Shown: positions 1-7,576, counted from the first letter of the stretch. The stretch is 64,000 bases of DNA from Flavobacterium sp. N3904 (GCF_025947305.1 NZ_CP110009.1:868001-932000); one strand, 5' to 3'. The notes: generated from the sequence alone by a model not told the origin. Translations and numbers: made by a program.

Positions 1-819
1 TTTTGGCGGGTCTGGTTGCAAAAGCAAAGTTGTTAAAGCAATCATTCTTATTGTTCCATCAGAAAAATGATGAGCATTAAAATATTCATCACTCCCTTTC
101 TCACGCCATTCAAGCCTAATTTTTTCAGTATTTAACCTCATCGGTTCAAGTATGAAGGTATCAAAAAAAGGTGCTATTTGCTTTATAACATTTTCTATTA
201 ATGCTAAAGATTTAGGGTTTTGCATTTTAAGTAAAAAAAGGAATGCCGCCAGATTACTACCATCTTTTCTTAAAAATCTATTGTCATGAATGTCACAATT
301 TTGTTTTATAGGAGATTTTGAACTTGTGTCATGAAAATGATATATTTCAAAAGTGGAAAGAGCCATTCTAACATACTCAGGAATACCACCGTAGCCTCTT
401 TTGTCTTTATGCTCTTGCGATAATTGATTAAGATTAGACTCTTTATACCCATAATTTTTCATACCATATTTATGCCACCCATTAGAGAAAAAAGCAGCAA
501 CCTCATTTGAAAAATAAAAAGTATCCTCGTCATTTGGTTTTAATGCAAACTCATATGCATTGTTATTGTGGAATATAATATGTCCTGCTAAAAAAGTAGA
601 TTTTTTAACTCCGAAATGAATTATATTGTTTGCTCCTCCCTTATCTGCAACATATTCCTGTAAATTCCTGTTAGCAATCTCTTTCAAAAGAGTCAGAAAT
701 GAAATAAAATTACTTTTACCAACACCATTTGACCCAATTAAAATATTGATATTATTTAAAGGTAAATTATCTATTTTTCTAATAGATTTATAATTGTATA
801 TGCTTATATCTTTAATCAT
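1..819 (-). CDS. AAA family ATPase (AAA_21/COG4637-like), partial
   Basis: The reading frame runs leftward from an ATG at 817-819 to the window edge, giving the first 273 residues. It opens with the pattern of RecF/SMC-like ATPases: a short beta strand, a KSIRKI segment, then a Walker A loop GSNGVGKS at residues 29-36. The visible part ends in LLLQPDPPK, which in this family lies just before the Walker B/DEPE segment, so the catalytic end is off the window. Family members hydrolyse ATP and often sit beside a small partner (for example DUF4276) in putative defence loci; that partner would be further left and cannot be seen. The physiological role is unknown. The gene is next to a rearranged accessory region, which fits a mobile or defence context, but this is inference. 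Confidence 0.8.
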   Translation of the reverse strand, partial: MIKDISIYNYKSIRKIDNLPLNNINILIGSNGVGKSNFISFLTLLKEIANRNLQEYVADKGGANNIIHFGVKKSTFLAGHIIFHNNNAYEFALKPNDEDTFYFSNEVAAFFSNGWHKYGMKNYGYKESNLNQLSQEHKDKRGYGGIPEYVRMALSTFEIYHFHDTSSKSPIKQNCDIHDNRFLRKDGSNLAAFLFLLKMQNPKSLALIENVIKQIAPFFDTFILEPMRLNTEKIRLEWREKGSDEYFNAHHFSDGTIRMIALTTLLLQPDPPK

Positions 820-875
820 AATCAAATATATGCATATTTTGAAAATTTTTCTTCATTTTTTTTTAGTTATACACA

Positions 876-947
876 GTCCTGATGGTTTGATGTCCTGATG
901 GTTTGATTATAACAATGAATATTAAAAACCTTTTGAAACCATCAGGA
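876..947. repeat. 16-bp tandem direct repeat with inverted third copy
   Basis: GTCCTGATGGTTTGAT occurs twice head to tail at 876-891 and 892-907. A reverse-complement core AAACCATCAGGA follows at 936-947. The second direct copy and the inverted copy could pair as a hairpin with a loop of about 30 nt. The cluster lies upstream of the ATPase gene, so it may be an operator or recombination site. Confidence 0.6.
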
Positions 948-1039
948 TGTTGATTGACAAATATTAAAAAAATTAAATATACTGCACTTTTGTTTTTTTG
1001 TATATTTTTTCACGCTTTTTTAACAGACTTGATTACCCT

Positions 1040-1200
1040 GCCAAAACAGCCCCCCCTCCCAAACCAATACAAAACCCCCACCCATACTCGACAAAGAACA
1101 AATTTTACCAGCAAAATATGAGAACACGAGTTGATAGCTGTGTGTCTAAAAGTTGTAAAAGTCTTTGTCAAGAAAATGTTTAACTCAAAAATTAGAAAAA
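1040..1200 (+). repeat. Leader repeat, copy 1
   Basis: This non-coding stretch has a C-rich tract (CCCCCCCTCCC), then ACCCCCACCCAT, then GTTGATAGCT and finally GTTTAACTCAAAAATTA just before a start codon. The same ordered blocks recur at about 1485-1652 before the intact small gene. An open frame of 61 codons at 998-1183 crosses it, but the conservation is of nucleotide blocks and not of that frame, so I do not call it a gene. It could be a promoter plus structured leader. Confidence 0.6.
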
Positions 1201-1390
1201 ATGGTACGAATTATTAGTTACAAAAAAAAGAGAAACAGAAGAAGGTAAAGAATTCTTTGTGTTAGAATTTCAAGGAGGAATAACAATGGGTAAGAGCAAA
1301 GAAACTGGCAAGTTATATGCTGGTGCCAACAAAGCGACAATTCTTCAACATTCGATCAAAAAACATGCGAAGCTCTAATTGGAGCTTAAT
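1201..1390 (+). pseudogene. Frameshifted copy of the gene at 1653-2054
   Basis: An ATG at 1201 starts MVRIISYKK, matching MVRIVNYQK of the downstream gene. One extra base in an A-run shifts the frame. After that shift the peptide REТ-like segment continues as EEGKEFFVLEFQGG, then KETGKLY, again matching the intact copy. A second frameshift near 1347 restores similarity as SSTFDQKTCEALIGA before a TAA. Only the first half of the intact gene is represented. The remnant is too damaged to make a protein; it is evidence for an old tandem duplication that included the leader. Confidence 0.8.
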
Positions 1391-1484
1391 TATGGGTAAA
1401 AGTTTAAGCATATTTTAAAATTTATGCTTAAAGTATTTATTTTTTATTATACCAAAAATTTGAGTTGTTTTTTTTACGAGAACC

Positions 1485-1652
1485 ACCCTACTAAACACCC
1501 CCCCGCTCCCTCCAAAGCAATTACAAGACCCCCACCCATTTCAAGAACAGAATAAATTTTAGTCCGCAGATGAAAACATAAGTTGATAGCTATGTTTATC
1601 CTTTGCCTAAGAGTTGTTTTGTTTTTAAACGTTTAACTCAAAAATTAAAGTA
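1485..1652 (+). repeat. Leader repeat, copy 2
   Basis: Second copy of the conserved leader described at 1040-1200: a C-rich tract, GACCCCCACCCAT, AGTTGATAGCTATG, then GTTTAACTCAAAAATTA immediately before the ATG at 1653. Conservation of the non-coding blocks over roughly 160 bp, although the first gene copy has decayed, suggests a functional leader or a recombination-related sequence. No Rho-independent terminator is evident inside it. Confidence 0.6.
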
Positions 1653-2054
1653 ATGGTAAGAATTGTAAACTATCAAAAAAGACAAACAGAGGAAGGAAAA
1701 GAATTCTTTGTTTTGGAACTACAAGGTGGGATTGAAGTGATTAAATCCCAAGAAACTGGGCAGTTTTATATGACTGCGAGAAAAACATCAATTTCATCAA
1801 CGTTTGATGAACTGACTTGTCAATCTTTAATTGGAACTGAGGTATCAGGAAAGATTGAGAAAGTAACTTGTGAACCTTATAAATATGTAATTAAGGAAAC
1901 AGGTGAAGTTGTAATGTTGTCACACAGATTTCAGTATGTTGAAGAAGGCAATCAAACTGCTAAAGTTGAGAAGAGCAATTTAACAATTGAAGGCTTTATG
2001 GAGAATGTTCCGGTAGGAAATTCTTTTTCTACTAATGGAGCATTAACACATTAA
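1653..2054 (+). CDS. Conserved hypothetical protein, mobile-element associated
   Basis: This encodes 133 residues with no signal peptide or membrane segment. The first two thirds are a compact beta-rich sequence (VRIVNYQKR, FFVLELQGG, STFDELTCQSLIG, a CEPY motif near residue 75). The C-terminal 35 residues look disordered. I recognise no catalytic motif. Small proteins with this N-terminal pattern occur in Bacteroidota next to RadC-like JAB genes in integrative regions, as here. Its own half-length pseudogene lies upstream behind a duplicated leader. A hairpin terminator follows, separating it from the JAB gene. Function unknown. Confidence 0.75.
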   Translation: MVRIVNYQKRQTEEGKEFFVLELQGGIEVIKSQETGQFYMTARKTSISSTFDELTCQSLIGTEVSGKIEKVTCEPYKYVIKETGEVVMLSHRFQYVEEGNQTAKVEKSNLTIEGFMENVPVGNSFSTNGALTH

Positions 2055-2061
2055 CCAAAAT

Positions 2062-2125
2062 AATCCCTTTTACATAAGTACTCTTATCACTAGAATGAGA
2101 AGTGGATTGTAAGGGGGATTTTTTA
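2062..2125 (+). terminator. Hairpin terminator after the 133-residue hypothetical gene
   Basis: AATCCCTTTTACA (from 2062) pairs with TGTAAGGGGGATT (to 2120) through Watson-Crick and G-U pairs, followed by a run of T. The loop holds a second weaker inverted pair. It lies between two same-strand genes. Confidence 0.6.
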
Positions 2126-2140
2126 TAAAAAACTTATATT

Positions 2141-2581
2141 ATGATTAATGAATTAGCAGAGATACACGTCTCGTACAGAACTAACAACTACAATAAGATT
2201 AAAATAACGAGTATTCAAATTGCTTTTGAATTATTAGTCAATTCATGGTGTAAAGATACTATTGAATTACAGGAAGAATTTAAAGTAATTCTCCTTAACA
2301 GGTCTAATGAAACTTTAGGGATTTATTCATTATCAAAAGGAGGTACTACCGGAACAGTGGTTGATGTAAGATTACTTTTTGCAGTCGCTTTAAAATGTAA
2401 TTCCACAGGAATTATCATTTCACATAATCACCCTTCAGGAAAATTACAACCAAGTGATATAGATATTACCTTGACAAAGAAGATTAAAAAGTGTTCAGAA
2501 TTTCTTGATATTGTATTGCTTGACCATTTAATAGTTACAAAAAATGGTTATTACAGTTTTTCCAATGAAGGATTAATTTGA
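2141..2581 (+). CDS. RadC-like JAB/MPN domain protein
   Basis: This encodes 146 residues, almost all one JAB (MPN+) domain as found in the C-terminal part of RadC. The metal-binding JAMM signature is present: H95-N-H97-P-S-G, followed by S and D in QPSDID. The helix-hairpin-helix N-terminal part of full RadC (about 220 residues) is absent, so this is the short form common on Bacteroidota mobile elements and genomic islands. The family was long annotated as DNA repair, but a biochemical role is not established. It follows the small hypothetical gene, a pairing that supports an accessory-element origin. Confidence 0.88.
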   Translation: MINELAEIHVSYRTNNYNKIKITSIQIAFELLVNSWCKDTIELQEEFKVILLNRSNETLGIYSLSKGGTTGTVVDVRLLFAVALKCNSTGIIISHNHPSGKLQPSDIDITLTKKIKKCSEFLDIVLLDHLIVTKNGYYSFSNEGLI

Positions 2582-2670
2582 AATAGTAAAAGCGTAAGAC
2601 TGCTTTAAATCTGGATGAATTTTCAATAAAATATAAATTGAATCTTCTCAATATTATTATTAATAGCCTT

Positions 2671-2901
2671 TTATTTAAATCTGAAGAGTTCTATTGCAGG
2701 AACATTCAAAGCATTCGCCACAATCTGAATAGTAGTTAAGGTTGCATTTGCTCTTCCTGCTTCTAATCTAGACATGTTACTTTTTTCAAAATTACATTTG
2801 GCAGCTAAATCCTGTTGAGACATTTCTTTCTCAATTCGAATTTCCTGAATACGTTTCCCAACCCTTATTTGCAAAGCGTTTTCCAAATTTCTGATTATCA
2901 T
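2671..2901 (-). CDS. XRE-family helix-turn-helix repressor
   Basis: This encodes 76 residues, essentially a single HTH_3 domain from about residue 14 to 70. The recognition region reads MSQQDLAAKC, then NMSRLEAGRANATLTTIQIVANAL, the typical XRE arrangement. There is no additional sensor domain. The start codon at 2899-2901 lies inside a perfect palindrome (2895-2910), and a second palindrome of the same type lies 47 bp further on before the divergent membrane-protein gene. This geometry suggests autorepression together with control of the divergent pair at 2998 and 3748. The regulatory link is inferred. Confidence 0.88.
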   Translation of the reverse strand: MIIRNLENALQIRVGKRIQEIRIEKEMSQQDLAAKCNFEKSNMSRLEAGRANATLTTIQIVANALNVPAIELFRFK

Positions 2902-2910
2902 TTATGATAA
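2895..2910. promoter_or_regulatory. Putative operator 1 (TTATCATTTATGATAA)
   Basis: Perfect 6+4+6 palindrome overlapping the start codon of the HTH gene. It fits the consensus TTATCNTTTANGATAA shared with the site at 2942-2957. Confidence 0.6.
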
Positions 2911-2941
2911 GTCAAAATTTGTGTTATTTTTGCTTATTTGG

Positions 2942-2957
2942 TTATCGTTTAAGATAA
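2942..2957. promoter_or_regulatory. Putative operator 2 (TTATCGTTTAAGATAA)
   Basis: Second palindrome with the same half-sites (TTATC/GATAA) and the same TTTA core as operator 1, spaced 47 bp from it. It lies about 40 bp before the ATG of the divergent membrane-protein gene. Confidence 0.6.
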
Positions 2958-2997
2958 CATATGAATTTAATACAGAACCTTTAAACTAAACTTACAC

Positions 2998-3717
2998 ATG
3001 AATCAAATACAGAACAAAAAAATACCAATCACTATCATTCTAATTAGTGTATTAAGTTTACCCTTAAGCTTTCTAATTAAGGCTCCTTATGATTATGCTT
3101 TAATTGCGTATTATAGCGAGAATCAAATAAGCATCCCTTTATCAGAGTATTATGTCATATGGGATTGGTTATCATTAGAAAGGGCTACAATAATTCTATT
3201 TCTGTCTCTTGCTATTGGAATATACTGTTATCTCTACAAAACAGATGAAAACATTAAGTCAACTCTTAAGAATTGGTCAATAAAAAATAACGTGTTGTTG
3301 AGATTTTTCAGAACAGCGAGTCAGAAAACTGCAAACTTCTATAAAGTTAAGCCTGATGAATGTATAAATACACCTGAAATCACTCCAACAAGCGAAGACT
3401 ACATTGAATATAATTCTGTCAAAAAAGAAAGAACTAAAGCATTATGCATTGGGGTTGTATTCTTGCTACTCTTAACTGCTGAATACTCTTTCGCTTATAT
3501 GAGTACAGGCATGCTAATAACAGCGATTGTATTAATGTTTATTCAAAAGTTGGTAGGTGCAAACCTATGTAATGCGCTTGCACCATACAATTATGGTAAC
3601 TCATGGATATGGATTCTATTTGGATTTATATTTCCATCTATTGCTTTAATAGTTTCTGGTTCTGGAATTGCTACAAATGAGAAATCTGAAATACTGAACA
3701 AAAAATTTGATAAATAG
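2998..3717 (+). CDS. Multi-pass membrane protein, unknown function
   Basis: This encodes 239 residues with about five hydrophobic segments: roughly 9-26, 62-80, 149-166, 169-187 and 200-222. The hydrophilic stretch 85-148 is probably cytoplasmic and lysine-rich. I recognise no catalytic or transport motif. It is divergent from the XRE repressor and 30 bp upstream of a lipoprotein gene on the same strand, so the two probably form an operon under the repressor. The association of a repressor, an inner-membrane protein and an outer-envelope lipoprotein suggests a small regulated accessory module, but its job is unknown. Confidence 0.7.
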   Translation: MNQIQNKKIPITIILISVLSLPLSFLIKAPYDYALIAYYSENQISIPLSEYYVIWDWLSLERATIILFLSLAIGIYCYLYKTDENIKSTLKNWSIKNNVLLRFFRTASQKTANFYKVKPDECINTPEITPTSEDYIEYNSVKKERTKALCIGVVFLLLLTAEYSFAYMSTGMLITAIVLMFIQKLVGANLCNALAPYNYGNSWIWILFGFIFPSIALIVSGSGIATNEKSEILNKKFDK

Positions 3718-3747
3718 ATTCAATAATTAAAACCAAAACTAACAAAA

Positions 3748-4257
3748 ATGAAAAATTTACGATTACTCTTAATGGCATTATTAATGATCTTTTTGCTTTC
3801 CTGCTCTGGAAGTGATGACAATAACGAAAATACAAACCCGAACCCAAAGCAATATAAAATCTTACTTACAGGAAATGCTATAACAAATACCTGCGACGTT
3901 TCTACAAACTCTTATGCTATTAAAGCAGAGTACACTTCTGATGGAGTCATTATTGATTCAAATACATTTAATGGAAGCAACAACCAATCTATAAGTGATG
4001 AAACAACTACCGGAGGTACAAATCTTGCGGTTAAACTCACACTTAATAATTTCGACATCAACAATCAAAATATCGGCAGGGGAACTGGCATTCAAAGTGT
4101 TACTATCAAGGTTATAGATGTTGAAACTGAAGAAGTCTTGGTAAACAAAACTGGTATCGCCTTATTCATTTGCACTGACAGTTATTACCAAGCCGATTTA
4201 ACCTATAATACAGAGACGGGTGTGCTTTCAAGTAATATTTTAAGACATGACTTTTAA
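3748..4257 (+). CDS. Secreted lipoprotein, unknown function
   Basis: This encodes 169 residues beginning with a lipoprotein signal: MKNLRLLLMALLMIFLLSC, with the lipobox LLSC and the acylated cysteine at residue 19. An Asp/Asn/Pro-rich linker follows (SDDNNENTNPNP), as in many flavobacterial surface lipoproteins. The remainder looks like a single beta-sandwich domain, with two further cysteines near residues 50 and 146 that could form a disulphide. It is 30 bp downstream of the membrane-protein gene. No enzyme motif is visible. Confidence 0.7.
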   Translation: MKNLRLLLMALLMIFLLSCSGSDDNNENTNPNPKQYKILLTGNAITNTCDVSTNSYAIKAEYTSDGVIIDSNTFNGSNNQSISDETTTGGTNLAVKLTLNNFDINNQNIGRGTGIQSVTIKVIDVETEEVLVNKTGIALFICTDSYYQADLTYNTETGVLSSNILRHDF

Positions 4258-4551
4258 ACACTGTAATATTCTAGGTCGAATATAGGTCAAATCTTGCTGT
4301 GAAAAAGAATGAAAAAAGAAAGATAAGTATGAAAATGGAAAGATTATTGAAATACTTTTATATTTTTGTCGCCATGTGTTTTGGCAAGTAAATGTTGCAA
4401 TATGTAACATAATGATATTCCCTTTCTACCTTCTGTTAATCAGAGAACACTTAGAATTAATAATTTATACTTTCATTATAAAACGAACTCATTAAAACAA
4501 AATAACCTAATTATTAACCGAACAATACAAAAATTGTACAAGTTTAAAAAC
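4258..4551. other. Intergenic, no gene seen
   Basis: AT-rich spacer between the lipoprotein gene and the tRNA-Leu terminator. A 20-codon frame at 4329-4391 begins like a signal peptide (MKMERLLKYFYIF) and stops at once. It could be a remnant of a secreted-protein gene, but nothing follows to support this. Confidence 0.4.
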
Positions 4552-4552
4552 A

Positions 4553-4595
4553 AAAAACCTCTAAATTCCTTACTTATAAGGTTTTAGAGGTTTTT
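4553..4595 (-). terminator. Terminator of tRNA-Leu
   Basis: AAAAACCTCTAAA and TTTAGAGGTTTTT form a 13-bp stem ending in T-runs on both strands. It is directly downstream of the leftward tRNA gene and could also stop rightward transcription. Confidence 0.8.
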
Positions 4596-4599
4596 AAAG

Positions 4600-4679
4600 T
4601 ACCCGGAGCCGGAGTCGAACCGGCACGGTTTCCCACAGGTGTTTGAGACCAGCGCGTCTACCAATTCCGCCATCCGGGC
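4600..4679 (-). tRNA. tRNA-Leu (anticodon CAA)
   Basis: Read leftward, the sequence folds as a class II tRNA. The acceptor GCCCGGA pairs with TCCGGGT, the D-arm is GCG/CGC, the anticodon loop is CTCAAAC (anticodon CAA, reading UUG), the variable arm is short and G/C-paired, and the T-arm is GCCGG-TTCGACT-CCGGC with discriminator A. The anticodon stem CTGGT/ACCTG contains a U-U mismatch at its second pair, and the first acceptor pair is G-U. CCA is not encoded. Confidence 0.92.
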
Positions 4680-4840
4680 TTAGCTAGACATGAAATAATA
4701 AACAATTATTTCAACGCAATAAAGAGACAATCAATATTAACAATTATCTTTTCCTTTAACACGGTGCAAATGTAAAAAATATTTTTAAACATTCTAATAA
4801 AAATACTTAAATTTTTCCTTTCAGAGTTGAATAAATTTTA

Positions 4841-4848
4841 TAAATTTG
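4841..4848 (+). promoter_or_regulatory. -7 box of the prs promoter (TAAATTTG)
   Basis: Matches the Bacteroidota -7 consensus TAnnTTTG, 49 bp before the prs ATG. No clear -33 TTTG is visible. Confidence 0.6.
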
Positions 4849-4897
4849 CACCTCCTAAAAAACGGAACACTCAACTAACTACAAAACAACAAATTAA

Positions 4898-5839
4898 ATG
4901 TCACACCTAGAACCAGAAGCTAAAATTTTTGCTTGTTCAAAAAGTGAATATCTTGCAGAGAAAATTGCAAAAGAATACGGTATCCCAATGGGGAAAGTTA
5001 CCATGTCTACCTATAGTGATGGTGAATTCCAGCCTTCTTATGAAGAGTCTATCAGAGGGTTACGTGTTTTTATTGTTTGCTCCACTTTTCCAACTGCAGA
5101 TAATTTAATGGAATTATTATTGATGATTGACGCGGCAAAACGCGCTTCAGCAAGACACATTACTGCTGTAATCCCTTACTTCGGTTGGGCGAGACAAGAC
5201 AGAAAAGACAAGCCAAGAGTGCCGATTGGAGCCAAACTAGTAGCTAATTTACTGGACGCTGCAGGAGCAACAAGAATAATGACCATGGATTTGCATGCAG
5301 ATCAAATACAAGGATTCTTCGAGAAACCAGTAGATCACCTTTTTGCATCCACAATCTTTTTACCATACGTAGAAAGTTTAGGTCTTGATAATTTAATGAT
5401 TGCTTCACCAGATATGGGAGGATCAAAGAGAGCTTACGCTTATTCTAAATTCCTAAATTCTGAAGTAGTAATCTGTTACAAACAAAGAAAAGCCGCCAAC
5501 GTTATCGAAACAATGGAGCTTATCGGAGAAGTAAAAGGCAAAAATGTAATCTTAGTGGATGACATGATTGACACAGGAGGAACTTTGGCGAAAGCCGCCG
5601 ATTTAATGATTGAAAAAGGAGCCTTGAGCGTTAGAGCCATTTGTACGCACGCCATTTTATCGGGTGCTGCTTACGAAAAAATAGAAAATTCAAAATTGTT
5701 GGAACTAATCGTAACCGATTCTATTCCGTTAAAAAAACAATCTAATAAAATAAGAGTAGTGAGTTGTGCACCGCTTTTTGCCGAAGTAATGCACATGGTG
5801 CACCACAACAATTCCATTAGCGGGAAGTTTTTAATGTAA
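4898..5839 (+). CDS. prs: Ribose-phosphate pyrophosphokinase
   Basis: This encodes 313 residues, the usual length. The enzyme makes PRPP from ribose-5-phosphate and ATP in the cytoplasm for purine, pyrimidine, histidine, tryptophan and NAD synthesis. The ATP-loop region YFGWARQDRKDKPR and the PRPP-binding loop VILVDDMIDTGGT are intact, and the metal-binding MDLHADQIQGFF segment is present. The start fits family alignments (EAKIFACSKSEYLAEKIA). It is followed after 66 bp by rplY and then pth, an order usual in Flavobacterium. Confidence 0.97.
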   Translation: MSHLEPEAKIFACSKSEYLAEKIAKEYGIPMGKVTMSTYSDGEFQPSYEESIRGLRVFIVCSTFPTADNLMELLLMIDAAKRASARHITAVIPYFGWARQDRKDKPRVPIGAKLVANLLDAAGATRIMTMDLHADQIQGFFEKPVDHLFASTIFLPYVESLGLDNLMIASPDMGGSKRAYAYSKFLNSEVVICYKQRKAANVIETMELIGEVKGKNVILVDDMIDTGGTLAKAADLMIEKGALSVRAICTHAILSGAAYEKIENSKLLELIVTDSIPLKKQSNKIRVVSCAPLFAEVMHMVHHNNSISGKFLM

Positions 5840-5905
5840 TTCGTTACACCAAAACAAAAGCTAATACAAACAAGAGTTTAATTAATAACTATATAAATAT
5901 TTACA

Positions 5906-6514
5906 ATGAAATCGATTACAATTAAAGGATCAGAAAGAGAAAGCGTGGGCAAAGTAGCAACTAAAGCCTTACGTAATGCTGGATTGGTTCCTTGCGTATT
6001 ATACGGAGGAAATCAGGCAGTTCATTTTCAAGCGGAAGTTATAGCTTTCAAGAACTTGGTTTACACTCCAAACGCGCACACAGTTGTGATTGAGCTTGGT
6101 ACTGGAAAATCATTCAACGCCATTTTGCAAGATATTCAAGTTCACCCAGTATCAGACAAAATTTTACATATTGACTTCTTTCAAATCTTTGATGACAAAG
6201 AAATCACTATGGAAGTTCCAGTAAAAATCACTGGTAACTCAAAAGGAGTTTTAGCAGGTGGTGAATTACGTGTTAACAACCGTAAATTAAAAGTAAGAGC
6301 TTTGCCAAAAAATCTTCCAGATTTCGTTGAAGCAGACATTACTCCTCTTGACATGGGTAACAAATTATATGTTACTAAAGTGCCAACACCAAACTTCAAA
6401 ATCCTTGCTCCAGACAATACAGTAATTTGTCAAGTGAAGATCTCTCGTGCCGCTATGAAAGCAGCTCAAGAAGCAGCAAAAGCAGCAAAAGCTCCTGCAA
6501 AAAAGAAAAAATAA
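5906..6514 (+). CDS. rplY: 50S ribosomal protein L25 (CTC/TL5 form)
   Basis: This encodes 202 residues, the long CTC form. An N-terminal 5S-rRNA-binding L25 domain spans about 1-90 ([23 protein letters not shown]), a C-terminal TL5 beta domain spans about 95-180, and a basic Ala/Lys tail ([13 protein letters not shown]) ends the protein. It binds 5S rRNA in the large subunit. It lies 66 bp downstream of prs, is probably co-transcribed with it, and is followed by a strong terminator. Confidence 0.95.
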   Translation: MKSITIKGSERESVGKVATKALRNAGLVPCVLYGGNQAVHFQAEVIAFKNLVYTPNAHTVVIELGTGKSFNAILQDIQVHPVSDKILHIDFFQIFDDKEITMEVPVKITGNSKGVLAGGELRVNNRKLKVRALPKNLPDFVEADITPLDMGNKLYVTKVPTPNFKILAPDNTVICQVKISRAAMKAAQEAAKAAKAPAKKKK

Positions 6515-6535
6515 TACTTTTTCAATCTATATCAA

Positions 6536-6568
6536 AAGCATCAGTTTCACAACTGGTGCTTTTTTTTT
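6536..6568 (+). terminator. Terminator after rplY
   Basis: AAGCATCAGTT and AACTGGTGCTT form a stem with a TCAC loop and one G-T pair, followed by eight T. Confidence 0.85.
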
Positions 6569-6616
6569 GAATAGAAGCGAAAGATTGGGCATTTTTAGAA
6601 AACATGCATTCCTCGC

Positions 6617-6634
6617 CCCCGATAGCTATCGGGG
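6617..6634. repeat. Perfect 18-bp palindrome
   Basis: CCCCGATAGCTATCGGGG is its own reverse complement. GC-capped palindromes with this core are, to my knowledge, dispersed intergenic repeats in Flavobacterium genomes. It sits in the 338-bp rplY-pth gap, which otherwise holds only AT-rich sequence and the pth promoter. Confidence 0.7.
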
Positions 6635-6840
6635 TTCCAAATCTTTTATTTTTTAAAGGAAAAAATAAAAGGATTTTCCCTCCCATCGGGGCTAAAAGGG
6701 AAGCATCGTCTATTTTTGGAAGTATTCTTAAAATCAATTCAAAAATTCAAAATTTAGAATTTAGAATAATTTTACATTTCTCTTGGTTCAATTCTCTTGG
6801 TTCTTTCTTCTTAACACTTTTCTCTTTATTCTTTTTACCC

Positions 6841-6848
6841 TATTTTTG
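6841..6848 (+). promoter_or_regulatory. -7 box of the pth promoter (TATTTTTG)
   Basis: Consensus TAnnTTTG only 4 nt before the ATG at 6853. If transcription starts at the usual distance, the mRNA from that ATG would be leaderless, or the true start is the later ATG at 6915. Confidence 0.55.
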
Positions 6849-6852
6849 CACC

Positions 6853-7524
6853 ATGATAAAATGGATACAAAACCTGTTTTCATCACCAAAAACAGCAGAG
6901 AACACAGATAATATGAAACCGGAGGTTCACGAACACCAAAAAACAATAAAAAACGTGAGTAAGAAATTTTTAATCGTTGGCCTTGGCAACATCGGCTCCG
7001 AATACGTAAACACCCGACACAACATTGGTTTCAAAATCGTTGATTTCCTAGCCAAGAAAGAAGGAATCTCATTCGAAACCGTAAAATTAGGCGCACTTGC
7101 CGAATACAAATTCAAAGGAAGAACCTTTCTGCTTCTGAAGCCCAATACTTATATGAATTTGAGCGGAAAAGCCGTAAAATATTGGATGGACAAAGAAAAT
7201 ATTCCACTGGAAAATATTTTTATAATTACCGATGATTTAAACTTGTCATTCGGAACCATTCGCATCCGAAAAAAGGGCAGCGACGGAGGACACAACGGAC
7301 TCAAAAACATCAATCTCGTTCTGAATACACAAGAATACACCCGATTCCGTTTTGGCATCAGTGATGAATTCAAAAAAGGACAGCAAGTCGATTATGTTCT
7401 TGGCGACTGGGATGATACTGAAAAAGCAAAACTTCCCGAAAGGCTCGAGCTGGCTTCCGAAATTATAAAATCATTCGGAGCAGCTGGACTGGAAAACACT
7501 ATGACAACCTTTAACGGAAAATAA
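6853..7524 (+). CDS. pth: Peptidyl-tRNA hydrolase
   Basis: This encodes 223 residues from the ATG at 6853. The enzyme releases tRNA from drop-off peptidyl-tRNA. The core begins KFLIVGLGNIG near residue 38, with the catalytic NTRHNIGF (His), the TYMNLSG loop and GHNGLKNI all present. The first 36 residues (MIKWIQNLFSS then a charged linker) exceed the usual 190-residue enzyme; similar N-terminal extensions occur in flavobacterial Pth. The frame is open further up to 6604, but that part reads through the promoter and palindrome and is rejected. An ATG at 6915 is a possible alternative start. A terminator follows. Confidence 0.94.
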   Translation: MIKWIQNLFSSPKTAENTDNMKPEVHEHQKTIKNVSKKFLIVGLGNIGSEYVNTRHNIGFKIVDFLAKKEGISFETVKLGALAEYKFKGRTFLLLKPNTYMNLSGKAVKYWMDKENIPLENIFIITDDLNLSFGTIRIRKKGSDGGHNGLKNINLVLNTQEYTRFRFGISDEFKKGQQVDYVLGDWDDTEKAKLPERLELASEIIKSFGAAGLENTMTTFNGK

Positions 7525-7560
7525 AAAAAGGGAGACAATCAAATTTGCCTCCCTTTTTTA
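7524..7560. terminator. Bidirectional terminator between pth and the metalloprotease gene
   Basis: AAAAAAGGGAGACAA pairs with TTGCCTCCCTTTTTT (one mismatch), with T-runs on both strands. It separates two convergent genes. Confidence 0.85.
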
Positions 7561-7576
7561 TAAACTTAAAATCAAA

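Noticed and set aside
998..1183. Open frame of 61 codons across leader copy 1
   Set aside because: Conservation with the second leader is by nucleotide blocks, not by reading frame, and codon content is atypical.
4329..4391. 20-residue peptide resembling a signal sequence
   Set aside because: It stops at once with nothing downstream; chance or an unrecognisable remnant.
6604..6852. N-terminal extension of pth to 306 residues
   Set aside because: It reads through the palindrome and the -7 box of pth; the family core starts near 6964.
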